A stretch of DNA of 64,000 nucleotides from Streptomyces aureoverticillatus. Its GTDB lineage: Bacteria; Actinomycetota; Actinomycetes; Streptomycetales; Streptomycetaceae. This document shows, piece after piece, positions 1 to 7,731 of the stretch. Below the pieces are notes generated by a model that made no database searches, was not told where the DNA came from, and saw nothing but the letters and a program-made list of their open reading frames with translations. Each line of letters begins with the position of its first letter. Position 1 is the first letter of the stretch. The position numbers were made by a program, and so were the translations under genes. Where the stretch lies: positions 1 through 64,000 of the forward strand of contig NZ_BMSY01000019.1 in assembly GCF_014649395.1 (NCBI RefSeq). Direction: 5' to 3'.

Positions 1-1
1 G

Positions 2-151
2 AAGCGCGGATTCCGCGTCTATCCGCCGTGGGTGACCACGACCAACCGGCAGGCCCGCAGCACCCAGGCATGGCAGGTGAACTACTTCTTCAACCTCGGC
101 CAGGACGGGCCTGCCGACCTGAGGCGCGCCCACGCCCTCTACCACCCTTGA
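2..151 (+). CDS. MepB-like protein, C-terminal end only (partial)
   Basis: The window opens inside an open frame that ends with TGA at 149-151. The visible tail contains FRVYPPWV, then RQARSTQAWQ and NYFFNL, a pattern I associate with the C-terminus of the MepB family, whose founder is encoded in the staphylococcal mepRAB locus; its biochemical role is poorly known. The start lies before the window. Only about 49 residues are visible, so the identification rests on one conserved block. The gene ends about ten bases before the left end of the insertion sequence relic, so the element may have landed just behind its stop codon. The protein looks intact at its C-terminus. Confidence 0.6.
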   Translation, partial: KRGFRVYPPWVTTTNRQARSTQAWQVNYFFNLGQDGPADLRRAHALYHP

Positions 152-156
152 GGCCC

Positions 157-900
157 TTAAGGACTGTCCGGCGGGTCACGAGCGGAGCCAGAGCCGGACC
201 GCGGCCACAGTACGGTGCCGTGAAAGACATAGGCCCGCTTGTCAGAGCGCTTTGCTATGGCCCGGAGGCCCTTGAGCTGATTGATTGTCCGCTCGACCTC
301 GTTCCTGCGGGCGTAGCGCGATCGGTCGAAGCTGGTAGGCCGCCCTCCTTGGCTGCCGCGGTTCTGGTGGTGGGCCCGCTGGTCGCGGCGCTCGGGCGTC
401 GCCCCACTGACCGGGCCTGACCAGCAGGGACAGAGGTCGCAGCCTGCCTCGCCAGCCAGGTGGATCTTTGTGCTCAGCCCGCCGCGTGAACGGTCGAGGG
501 CTTCATCGGGGCGATGCTGGGCGGGCCGGGTGCGCTTACCTGGTTTCCGTGGTGCCTGCTTGCGGGCACCTGCAGCGTGCTGGTGGGCGCGGCACACGGT
601 GGAGTCCACACTCACGCTGGAGCAGTCGATGCGGCCCTGCGCGTCGGCATCGGCCTGGACGGTCCGCAGAATCCTGTCCCACGTGCCGCCCGCTGACCAC
701 CTGCGATGTCTGTCATCAACCGTCTTCCACTTCCCGAACCGTGTCGGCAGGTCCCGCCACGGGATGCCGGTCCGCTGACGGAACAGGATCCCGTTGATTA
801 CCTGGCGGTGGCTCTTCCAACGCCCGCTGTGTCCAACGTTCTTCGGCAAGTAAGGCCACAGACGGGCCCATTCCTCGTTCGACAGATCACCCCGCCCCAC
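157..900 (-). pseudogene. IS5-family transposase, internally deleted
   Basis: The N-terminal part matches IS5 transposases of Streptomyces: LSNEEWARLWPYLP, then RQRTGIPWRDLP, then the first catalytic Asp in VSVDSTVCRAHQHAAG and the following GGLSTKIHLAGE. The C-terminal part is also recognisable: GSQGGRPTSFD, RRNEVERTINQLK, DKRAYVFHGTV. The segment that should join them, which carries the second catalytic Asp (usually GDKAYSSR), is missing; a short stretch of unrelated residues takes its place. The frame is 247 residues against roughly 270-280 for intact members. I call it a pseudogene because the DDE triad is incomplete. The C-terminal frame also runs over the left inverted repeat. Confidence 0.85.
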
Positions 901-954
901 GCCGACCGGAACGATCGCAACGTAAGGCAGTCACGCGGACCCGTCAGACAGGGC
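161..954 (-). mobile_element. IS5-family insertion sequence relic
   Basis: The element is bounded by imperfect inverted repeats: left end GGACTGTCCGGCGGGTC (161-177) and, read on the other strand, GCCCTGTCTGACGGGTC at 938-954. TTAA lies at the left edge and CTAG at the right, both compatible with the YTAR target preference of many IS5 elements, but they are not identical, so no clean target duplication is visible. The element carries one transposase frame on the minus strand that has lost its middle, so it cannot move by itself. It separates the MepB-like gene from a run of other broken genes. Confidence 0.75.
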
Positions 955-1090
955 CTAGTGGAGTTGGCCCACTGCCGACACCATGACCTGGGGTGGGCCG
1001 CTTTCGATGGCACAAACGAGTGCGTGACTTTGCCAGTGAAGGTGGCCCGTTCGGCTTTCCCGTTGTGCGAAGCGGAATTCTGCGCGGGCC

Positions 1091-1847
1091 GCTGCACACC
1101 GTGCCGACCAGGCGCGCGCCCGCGGCGAGGACGGGCCTCTGCTCGGTCTTCCGGTGACGGTCTAGGAGTCCTACAACATTGCCGGGCTGCCCACGACCTG
1201 GGGCATGCCGCAGTACCGGAACCATGTGCCGCCCGAGGACGCGGTACGGGTGTCGCGGCTCAAGGCTGTCGGCGCGGTGGTGCTCGGTAAGACCAATGTG
1301 CCGTTGGGACTGCAAGATATACAGAGCTTCAACGACATCTACGGCACCACCAACAACCCGTGGGATCACGGTCGCACGGCGGGCGGGTCCTCCGGCGGGT
1401 CGGAGGCGGCCCTGGCGTGCGGGTTCGGCGCGCTGTCCATCGGTTCCGACGTCGCCGGCTCGCTGCGCACCCCCGCGCATTTCTGCGGCGGCTACGCACA
1501 CAAGCCGACACTCGGGCCGGCGGCCAACCGCGGCATGGTCCCGCCGCCCGCACCGGCATTGCCGTCCGGCCTCGACCTCGCCGTCGTCGGTCCGATGGTG
1601 CGCACCGCCCGCGACCTCACGCTCCTGCTCGACCTCATGGCCGGGTACCCGTACCTCGACCAGCTCGTCTGGGCCGGCCTGGCCACCATGCGCGGCCTGC
1701 CCGCCACCGCCATACCCGCGGGTCGGTCCCCCGAGGGCCTGCCGGTGGGAGTGCAGCTCTTCGGTCCGATGTTCGAGGACCGCAACCCCGCTGCGGCTGG
1801 CCGAACTGCTCGAGCAGAAGCTCGGCGGCTTCCAGACACCGAAGTAG
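1091..1847 (+). pseudogene. Amidase (amidase-signature family) pseudogene
   Basis: Amidases of this family hydrolyse amides with a Ser-cisSer-Lys triad. Homology starts near 1091 (AHRADQARARG) and reads GPLLGLPVTV, a TAG stop at 1163-1165, then ESYNIAGLPTTWG. The TAG sits exactly where the catalytic lysine of the VKES motif belongs. Downstream are LKAVGAVVLGKTN and the Gly/Ser signature RTAGGSSGGSEAAL, followed by a jump from LLLDLMAG straight to a C-terminal YPYLDQLVWAG segment, which implies an internal deletion of well over a hundred residues. Near 1785-1795 an extra base shifts the last part (LRLAELLEQKLGGFQTPK) into another frame that ends at 1847. The N-terminus is missing. Four separate lesions make it non-functional. 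Confidence 0.88.
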
Positions 1848-2121
1848 GGCGTACTACCAGGTGTCCTTCGAGGTCGAGGTGCGGACCACGACGAGCCCCT
1901 TCGAATGCGCGCAGTCGCTGCCCGGAACGCGAATGTCACCCGCCTCCCGCAACACGACAAAAGCTCGTCGGACCATGTTGACACAACACGCGACAGTGAA
2001 GTCGATCACAAACGCTCCGGGCTTCTCGCCACACAAGCAGCAACCAGCATCACGAACGCCGCACCCGGAGCGGACCACTTCGAACGCAACACGAACCCAA
2101 CTGCACACAGCGACTGCGGAG
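1848..2121. other. Gap between relics, no gene recognised
   Basis: Open frames exist on both strands here, including a Cys-containing minus frame of 92 codons (1854-2132), but I recognise no family in it. Base composition is more mixed than in the surrounding genes, as expected for decayed or foreign DNA. I see no convincing promoter or terminator. Confidence 0.4.
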
Positions 2122-2202
2122 ACAAGGCACACCTACATCACGCATCTGCTCGAGTTCGGATATCCGGAGCGGTTCGTCCAGGACCAGGTCGGTCACCGGT
2201 AG
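2122..2202 (+). pseudogene. Tyrosine recombinase (integrase) C-terminal fragment
   Basis: The frame reads RHTYITHLLEFGYPERF then VQDQVGH before TAG at 2200-2202. This is the box-II region of phage/ICE-type tyrosine recombinases, including the conserved Arg and His of the RHxY block and the later GH; the stretch with the catalytic Tyr, which should follow GH, is absent. Only about 25 residues remain. It is directly abutted by the dehydrogenase relic, showing that two broken genes have been joined. An integrated element may once have ended near here, but I find no attachment-site duplication. Confidence 0.7.
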
Positions 2203-2836
2203 GGGACCGTGTGGCGGTCGGCTGGTTCGGCGGCAGCTGCGGGCACCGCGCCTACTGCCGGGCGGGTGACATCGTCCACTGTCCCGGACGCAAGATTCCC
2301 GGCCGGTCCTACCCAGGAGGCTGGGCACAGAGCATCACCGTGCCCGCCGACACCCCCGCCCACATTCCGGACGCGCTCGACCTCCTCGACGCCGCCCCCT
2401 TCGGCTGCGCGGGCGTCACGACCTTCAACGCCGTCCGCAAGCCCGGCGCCCGCGCGGACGGTCGGGTGGCCGTGTTCGGGCTCGGTGGCCTGGGGCACCT
2501 CGCCGTCCAGTTCGCGGCGAAGCTCGGGTACGAGACCATCGCCATCGGCCGCGGCGTCGACCGCGTCAAGCTCGCCCGCGACCTCGGCGCCCACCACTAC
2601 ATCGACACACCGCCCAGGCGCCCGGGGCTGCCCTGAAGGAACTCGGCGGCGTCGACCTCATCGTCCCCACCGCCTCCTCCACCGCCCCCGTCGACGAACT
2701 CCTCACCGGCCTCACCGTGAACGGCAATTCACCCTCGCCGGCGTCGACGCGGGCTCCGTCACCGTCCCGGCAGCCCGGCTCGTCATGAACGACCACACCC
2801 TCAGCGGCCACCTGACCGGCAGCCCGCGCGAGACAG
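2194..2836 (+). pseudogene. Zinc-dependent alcohol dehydrogenase pseudogene
   Basis: The frame begins abruptly at VGDRVAVGWFGG, the structural-zinc side of medium-chain dehydrogenases, and continues through PADTPAHIPDAL, the conserved GCAGVTTFNA and the Rossmann motif VAVFGLGGLGHLAVQ to HHYIDT (about 2610). There a base is lost; the sequence continues in another frame as LKELGGVDLIVPTASS. A second lost base near 2725 (after LTVNG) shifts it again to AGVDAGSVTVPAARLVMND and LSGHLTGSPRET. The N-terminal catalytic-zinc ligands and the extreme C-terminus are absent. The relic ends a few bases before the stop of the next, oppositely oriented gene. Two frameshifts and truncation at both ends make it inactive. 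Confidence 0.87.
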
Positions 2837-2846
2837 TGCTCGGGTC

Positions 2847-3617
2847 TCAGGTGCGGGATGTCTCGGGGAGCCAGCCATTGAGCCTGCGGTCGGCCCAGTG
2901 GGTGATGCCGATGGCGACGAGGGCGACGGTGACGACGACCAGGAGAACGGCGAGCACGGTGGTGCTGTCGAAGCTGCCGCCGGCTTCGGTGAGGATCTGG
3001 CCGAGGCCGACGACGGCGATGAACATCTCACCGTTGATCATCCCGGCGACGGCTCGGCCGACGCCGAGCCGGATGCCGGCCATGGCCATCGGCAGCGCCG
3101 CGGGCAGCACGATGTTGAAGAGGAGGTGCCGCTCGCCGGCGCCGTAGACCCGTCCCATCTCGAGGAGTTGGGCGGGCACGCCGCGTACCGCGGAGGCGGT
3201 GGTGATGACGATGACGAACAGGGAGTACATCACCACCACGGCCACGATGGAGGTGCGGCCTGGGCCGAAGAGGGAGAAGAACACCGGGGCGAAGACAAGG
3301 GAGGGGGCGGTCAACAGTGCGTACATGTAGATGCCGAGCGCGGCTTCCACAGTGCGGTAGCGGCCCATGAGCGTGCCCAGGGTGAGTCCGAGGGCCAGGG
3401 AGACGGCGAGGCCCAGGCCGAGGTTGATCACGCTGGAGAGCAGGCTGGGCAGGATCTTCCCGTCGGCGGTCAGTTCGGCGAGCCGGGCGAGCACCTTGGT
3501 GAGCGGGGGAAGGAAGGCGGCGTCGGCCGTGTGGGCGACGATCTCCCACAGCACCCCGCCGGCGAGGAGCCCGCTCAGCGGGGGCAGGAGGGCCGACGGG
3601 CCGTGGCGGCGGGTCAC
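2847..3617 (-). CDS. ABC transporter permease (SsuC/TauC type)
   Basis: A membrane permease of about 256 residues with the binding-protein-dependent transport fold of the nitrate/sulfonate/taurine and pyrimidine-precursor importers. Hydrophobic segments are visible throughout, for example LLAGGVLWEIVAH, GLAVSLALGLTLGTLMG, VAVVVMYSLFVIVIT and TVLAVLLVVVTVALVAIG. The EAA-like cytoplasmic loop reads GAGERHLLFNIVLPAALPM. I chose GTG at 3617 because it overlaps the TGA of the ATPase gene (GTGA); a longer frame extends to 3665. It is the last gene of a four-gene operon and the second of two permeases, an arrangement that suggests a heterodimeric channel. Confidence 0.88.
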   Translation of the reverse strand: MTRRHGPSALLPPLSGLLAGGVLWEIVAHTADAAFLPPLTKVLARLAELTADGKILPSLLSSVINLGLGLAVSLALGLTLGTLMGRYRTVEAALGIYMYALLTAPSLVFAPVFFSLFGPGRTSIVAVVVMYSLFVIVITTASAVRGVPAQLLEMGRVYGAGERHLLFNIVLPAALPMAMAGIRLGVGRAVAGMINGEMFIAVVGLGQILTEAGGSFDSTTVLAVLLVVVTVALVAIGITHWADRRLNGWLPETSRT

Positions 3618-4402
3618 AGGTGGGCTCCGGCGCGGTCGGGGTGCATGGTGCGCAGGCGCTCCCACAGGTGGGTGGTGAGGGTGCTGAACTCCTCCGTACG
3701 GCCCAGGCCGCGGAGGTCGAAGGAGCGCGGCCGGGGAATGTCCACGGAGACGGTCTCGGCGATGCGGCCGGGCCGCGGACTCATCAGGACGACGCGGTCA
3801 CCGAGCAGGACCGCTTCTTCGATGCTGTGCGTGATGAAGACGACGGTGAGGCGCCGGCGCTCCCAGATGGTGAGCAGTTGCTCCTGCAGGATGCGGCGGG
3901 TCTGCTCGTCCAGGGCCCCGAAGGGCTCGTCCATGAGCAGGACGCGGGGCTGGACGGCCAGGGCGCGGGCGAGGCCGACGCGCTGCTGCATGCCGCCGGA
4001 GAGTTCGCCCGGCAGCCGGTGCTCGAAGCCGTCGAGTCCGACGAGTTCGATCAGTTCGCGGGCGGTGGCGTGGCGTCGGCTCCGCGCCTCTCCGCGCAGT
4101 TGGAGGCCGAAGGCCACATTGTCCAGGACGTCGGCCCACGGCAGCAGGGCGAAGTCCTGGAAGACCATGGCCCGCTCGGGCCCGGGCGTGCGCACGGGCT
4201 CGCCGTCCACCAGGATGTCGCCCTCGTCCCAGCCGGTCAGGCCGGCGAGGGCGCGCAGCAGGGTCGTCTTGCCGCAGCCGCTCGGCCCGAGCACGGTGAC
4301 GAACTCGTCGTCGGCGATGGTGAGGTCGACCTCGCTCAGTGCGTGGACCGTCCCGCCCCGGCTGTCGGGGAACCGCTTGGTGAGGTTCTTGATCTCGATC
4401 AC
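3614..4402 (-). CDS. ABC transporter ATP-binding protein (SsuB/TauB type)
   Basis: A 262-residue cytoplasmic ATPase that would power the importer. All nucleotide-binding motifs are present in order: Walker A GPSGCGKTT (about residue 40), Q-loop MVFQDFALLPW, signature LSGGMQQRVGLARAL, Walker B VLLMDEPFGALDE and the switch His in VVFITHSIEEAV. It starts with GTG at 4402, which overlaps the TGA of the upstream permease, so translation is probably coupled. Sequence type places it with the nitrate/sulfonate/taurine importers. The actual substrate is not evident. Confidence 0.93.
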   Translation of the reverse strand: MIEIKNLTKRFPDSRGGTVHALSEVDLTIADDEFVTVLGPSGCGKTTLLRALAGLTGWDEGDILVDGEPVRTPGPERAMVFQDFALLPWADVLDNVAFGLQLRGEARSRRHATARELIELVGLDGFEHRLPGELSGGMQQRVGLARALAVQPRVLLMDEPFGALDEQTRRILQEQLLTIWERRRLTVVFITHSIEEAVLLGDRVVLMSPRPGRIAETVSVDIPRPRSFDLRGLGRTEEFSTLTTHLWERLRTMHPDRAGAHL

Positions 4403-5223
4403 TCAGTGCTCCTCGGTGAGGTGTGGGACGGCGCCCAGGGGGTCAGCTTCCGTTCGATCCAGCGGGCCGCGGAGATCAGCAGGACGGCTTCGGACAGGAC
4501 GATGACGACCACCGCGTAGAGCGCGGGCGCGTCGAAGTGGCTGCGGTAGGTGAGGATCAGGCCGCCGTAGCCGACGGAGACCATGAGGAGCTCCACGACG
4601 ACCATGCCGGTGACGGCGCGTCCGAGGGCGAGCCGGACGCCGGTCATGATGGCGGGCATGGCGCCGGGGATGAGGACGCGGCGCCAGATCTGGGCCTCGC
4701 TCGCGCCGAACGTGCGGCTCATCTCGATCAGCGAGGGGTCGATCTGGCGGATGCCGGCGCGGGCGTTGGTGACGGCCATGACCACGGAGAACAGCGCCAC
4801 CAGGATGACGCGGGAGGTCAGGCCGAATCCCACGGACATCACGAGGAGCGGAATGATCCCGGCCATCGGGGTCACAAGGAGGATGCTGAGGTAGACGTCC
4901 GTGTAGCGCTCGACGGTGCTGAATCGCCCCAGCAGGAGCCCGGCGGGAACGCCCAGGGCGACAGCGGTGAGGAAGCCGAGGACGAGGGCCTGATTGCTGA
5001 GCCAGGCAGCCCGCCAGAGCTCGCCCTCGCCGAGCAACTCGACCGTGGCTGCGGCGGTTTCGGTGAAGGTGGGCAGCAGGATGCTGTCGTGCGTGCGGGC
5101 GTAGCCCTCCCACAGGGCGGCGACGACCACCAGTGTGAGCAGCTGGTAGGGCAGGTCGGTGCCGAGCAGCCGCCGTATCCGGCCGGGCGGCCGGGAGCGG
5201 GGTGCGGGGCCGGCGGTGGTCAT
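4399..5223 (-). CDS. ABC transporter permease (SsuC/TauC type)
   Basis: A 274-residue membrane protein, the first of two permeases in this operon. Membrane segments include LLTLVVVAALWEGYA, ALVLGFLTAVALGVPAGLLLG and AVVVIVLSEAVLLIS. The EAA-type loop reads GASEAQIWRRVLIPGAMPAIM and is followed by TGVRLALGRAVTGMVV. Its ATG at 5223 overlaps the TGA of the binding-protein gene (ATGA). It differs clearly from the permease at 2847-3617, so the pair is not a recent duplication; two unlike permeases with one ATPase point to a heterodimeric importer. Confidence 0.9.
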   Translation of the reverse strand: MTTAGPAPRSRPPGRIRRLLGTDLPYQLLTLVVVAALWEGYARTHDSILLPTFTETAAATVELLGEGELWRAAWLSNQALVLGFLTAVALGVPAGLLLGRFSTVERYTDVYLSILLVTPMAGIIPLLVMSVGFGLTSRVILVALFSVVMAVTNARAGIRQIDPSLIEMSRTFGASEAQIWRRVLIPGAMPAIMTGVRLALGRAVTGMVVVELLMVSVGYGGLILTYRSHFDAPALYAVVVIVLSEAVLLISAARWIERKLTPWAPSHTSPRSTE

Positions 5224-6233
5224 GAGGTGCCGCCTCTCTTGGCCCGGTCTCTCTTGGCCCGGTTGCGGTCCACGAAGCTGAGATCTGCCACGTCGGCGGC
5301 GTCCATCGGTTTGATGGCCCCTGTGTCCACGAAGAAGTCGATGGTGTCCTGCACGCCTTCGGGGGTGAGCGCGGCGGCGTTGAACAGCTTCTCTTCGACG
5401 TAGGGTGCGGCGATGTCTTCGACGGTGTCCTCGGCGTACGTGTCGGGCAGGTGCTCGCGGATGAGCTTGGCGAGATGGTCCGGTTCCTGATTGATCTTCC
5501 GCTGTACGTCAATGAGGGCATCGATCAGTGCCTGGGCGGGCTTCGGGTGTTTCTCCAGGTAGTCCGCGTCGGCGTACACGGTCTGCGGATGCAGCCCCGG
5601 GAAGACCTGGCGGAAGTCGGCCAGACGCTTCAGTGACCTGCCCTTGGCGCTCTTGGCCAGGTGGGCGGCGTCGCTCTGCTCCAGGGCGGTGGCGGTGATC
5701 TCCCCACCCAGCAGTGCCTGTGTCCTGGTCTCGGAGTCGCCGATCGTCAGGTACTGAGGGCGGGCGCCCTTGGGGCAGGTCTCTTCGATCCACTGGCGCA
5801 CCATGGCGGTGGCCATGGCGCCCTCGCTGAAGATGCCGAAGGCCCGGCCGTCGAGGTCGCCGCAGTCCCGGGTGCGGGCATCGCTGTAGACGGCCCACTG
5901 GTTGCCCACCATGTCGGCGACGATGCGCACCGGGGCGCCCCGCGAGATGGCCATCAGGGCCGGTCCGGTGGCCTCGGCGGAGAACTGGTAGTCGCCGCGG
6001 ATGAGGCCCTCGACGGCGAGTTCCGGCTCCGCGGTCTCCTCGATCGTCACGTCGTACCCGGCGGCACGGACCCGGTCCACGGCTTCCATGAGCGGCACCG
6101 AGGTGATGTCCGGTTCGGTCAACGCGACGGTGAAGGAACGGTCGGAGCCGCCGTCCCCGCTCCCGCAGGAGGTGAGCAGGCCCGCCAGCACCACCGAAGC
6201 CAGGGCCGCCGCCACGGAGCGCGACCTGCGCAC
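5220..6233 (-). CDS. ABC transporter substrate-binding lipoprotein (NMT1/SsuA-like)
   Basis: An exported solute-binding protein. A short signal peptide ends in the lipobox LLTSC; with the start used here (GTG, 6233) the lipid-modified Cys is residue 23. The mature part has features of NMT1/SsuA-type binding proteins: FTVALTEPDITSVPLMEAV, the EGLIRGDYQFSAEATGPA strand-loop and DLDGRAFGIFSEG. The open frame continues upstream to 6392, but that extension is Arg/Pro-rich and partly made of a 24-bp tandem repeat that also supplies another GTG at 6257, so the true start is uncertain. It is the first gene of the importer operon and faces the LacI gene, which suggests shared control. The substrate is unknown; the neighbouring amidohydrolase hints at an aromatic or heterocyclic acid. 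Confidence 0.85.
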   Translation of the reverse strand: MRRSRSVAAALASVVLAGLLTSCGSGDGGSDRSFTVALTEPDITSVPLMEAVDRVRAAGYDVTIEETAEPELAVEGLIRGDYQFSAEATGPALMAISRGAPVRIVADMVGNQWAVYSDARTRDCGDLDGRAFGIFSEGAMATAMVRQWIEETCPKGARPQYLTIGDSETRTQALLGGEITATALEQSDAAHLAKSAKGRSLKRLADFRQVFPGLHPQTVYADADYLEKHPKPAQALIDALIDVQRKINQEPDHLAKLIREHLPDTYAEDTVEDIAAPYVEEKLFNAAALTPEGVQDTIDFFVDTGAIKPMDAADVADLSFVDRNRAKRDRAKRGGTS

Positions 6234-6282
6234 CGGCACGAAGCGGGACCTGCGCACCGCCACGGAGCGCGACCTGCGCCCC
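6211..6282. repeat. Three tandem 24-bp repeats in the signal-peptide region
   Basis: Units at 6211-6234, 6235-6258 and 6259-6282 share the core GAGCGCGACCTGCGC (with a few changes in the middle copy). On the minus strand they encode repeats of the type VRRSRS/FV just before the lipoprotein signal peptide. Because the period is a multiple of three, copy-number changes would keep the frame and simply vary the basic N-region or move the start codon. Confidence 0.8.
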
Positions 6283-6432
6283 GCCCTGGTTCGCGGCGGC
6301 CGGGGCCTGTCGGGACTTCTGGTTCTCGACAGAAATGAAGGGGGCAATGCGGGACACCTCCATGCAGACAAGGGTGGGCACAACGGACACAACCGGTGGC
6401 CGGACCCTCAACTTGTCAGCCAGGCACGGAAG

Positions 6433-6461
6433 TTGTGCAATCGTTTGCGCGTTCGTATGTA
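6433..6461 (+). promoter_or_regulatory. Promoter with embedded LacI-type operator GCAATCGTTTGC
   Basis: GCAATCGTTTGC at 6437-6448 fits the palindrome GCAANCGNTTGC with a central CG, the usual design of LacI/GalR-family operators. It lies between a possible -35 TTGTGC (6433-6438) and -10 TATGTA (6456-6461), 17 bp apart, so a bound repressor would block RNA polymerase. The site is in the gap between the ABC operon (minus) and the LacI gene (plus) and could serve both. The rest of 6234-6629 shows no other gene. Confidence 0.6.
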
Positions 6462-6629
6462 TGCTGGAGTCGCCACGGTGAATCCGTCAACCCCGTACTC
6501 GTACGAACAGCCCATGTGTGTACGGGAGTTGGTGGCTCATCCCCGGCGTGTCCCGGCGTTTCGCGGGCGGCGAGGACGCCGTACGTGAGACCGGAGTACT
6601 CGCGAGCAACCCACGCAGGAAGGAGTCCG

Positions 6630-7685
6630 ATGACCGGAACGACCGCCACCCCGCCCCCGCCCCGGCGAGGCACGGGCCGCCGCCCGACCATGACCGACGT
6701 GGCGCGCGAGGCAGGGGTGAACCCGTCCACCGTCTCCCGGGCGCTGGACGACCGGCACCCCTTCTCCCGCAGCGACACCGCGGTCCGGATCAAACAGATC
6801 GCCGCACAGCTCGGCTACACCCCCAACCCGGCCGCGGCCAACCTGCGCCGGCAGAGCACCCGCACGATCGGCGTCGTCATGTCCAGCATCACCGGCACGG
6901 TGATGGCCATGCTGTACGAAGAGATCGCCGAAGCCTGCCGCGACCACGGCCTCGACGCGCTCCTCGCCACCACCCACGACGACCTCGAAGCCGAGACGGC
7001 TGTCGGCCGACTGCTGCTCAGCCGCCGGGTGGACGGGCTGATCCTGGCCACCGCGCGGCTCGACGGCCCCGGCGGCTTCCTGCCCGAACTGGCGGCCGAC
7101 GGCACCCCCTTCGTGCTGGCGCTGCGCACCGACGGACACAGCCCCGCCGTCCTGGGCGACGACCGCCTCGGCGGCTACCTGGCGGCCCGTCACCTCCTAG
7201 ACCTGGGACACCGGCGGATCGGGATGATCGCAGGACCGCCCTATGCCTCCAACGCCCTGGGCCGTGTCGACGGTCTGCGCCAGGCACTCACCGAAGCGGG
7301 CGTCGAAGTGGACGAACGCCTGGTGCGCCCCTCGGGCTTCTCGATGGAGAGCGGCGAGAGCACGGCGGCCGAACTACTGGCGTTGCCGGACGGGCAGCGT
7401 CCCACCGGCCTGGTGACGGTGAACGACAACACCGCGGTCGGTGCGCTCGCCGCCGCTCGCCGCCACGGCCTTGCCGTCCCCCAGGACCTGTCCGTCGTCG
7501 GCTACAACGACACACCTCTGGCCGCCCGGCTCCCGATCCCCCTCACCAGCGTGCGCGTACCGCTGAGGGAGATCGGACGCGGCGCGGTCGACATGCTGCT
7601 GCGGATCAGGCAGGAGCGTCCCGTCCGCTCGCTCGTGCACGCCCCCACCCTCATACCGCGCGAATCCACGGCCCCCGCCCCGTGA
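6630..7685 (+). CDS. LacI-family transcriptional regulator
   Basis: A 351-residue repressor. The N-terminal helix-turn-helix is TMTDVAREAGVNPSTVSRAL (residues about 20-39), followed by the hinge region and a periplasmic-binding-protein-like effector domain (IGVVMSSITGTVMAM, RRVDGLILATAR, HRRIGMIAGPP, PQDLSVVGYNDTPLA). I chose ATG 6630 because GGAAGGAG lies just before it; the open frame runs further upstream without a better start. It is divergent from the ABC importer and 46 bases upstream of the amidohydrolase gene, so it probably controls both from the GCAATCGTTTGC site. The inducer is not evident. Confidence 0.92.
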   Translation: MTGTTATPPPPRRGTGRRPTMTDVAREAGVNPSTVSRALDDRHPFSRSDTAVRIKQIAAQLGYTPNPAAANLRRQSTRTIGVVMSSITGTVMAMLYEEIAEACRDHGLDALLATTHDDLEAETAVGRLLLSRRVDGLILATARLDGPGGFLPELAADGTPFVLALRTDGHSPAVLGDDRLGGYLAARHLLDLGHRRIGMIAGPPYASNALGRVDGLRQALTEAGVEVDERLVRPSGFSMESGESTAAELLALPDGQRPTGLVTVNDNTAVGALAAARRHGLAVPQDLSVVGYNDTPLAARLPIPLTSVRVPLREIGRGAVDMLLRIRQERPVRSLVHAPTLIPRESTAPAP

Positions 7686-7731
7686 CCGGAACTCCCCACG
7701 CACCGCCTTCGCCCCTGCGAGAGGAAGCCCC

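Noticed and set aside
798..1097. 99-codon minus frame (1097 to 798) next to the IS relic
   Set aside because: It runs from the IS edge through its terminal repeat and has no ribosome site or known domain, so I treat it as decayed flanking DNA.
2122..2202. Active integrative element
   Set aside because: Only the tail of the recombinase remains, without its catalytic Tyr, and no excisionase, replication gene, tRNA or attachment duplication is visible.
2898..5403. Long plus-strand frames over the ABC importer operon (535, 299 and 326 codons)
   Set aside because: The minus strand encodes clean permease and ATPase motifs over the same DNA with overlapping starts; the plus frames show only Asp/Gly/His-rich filler.
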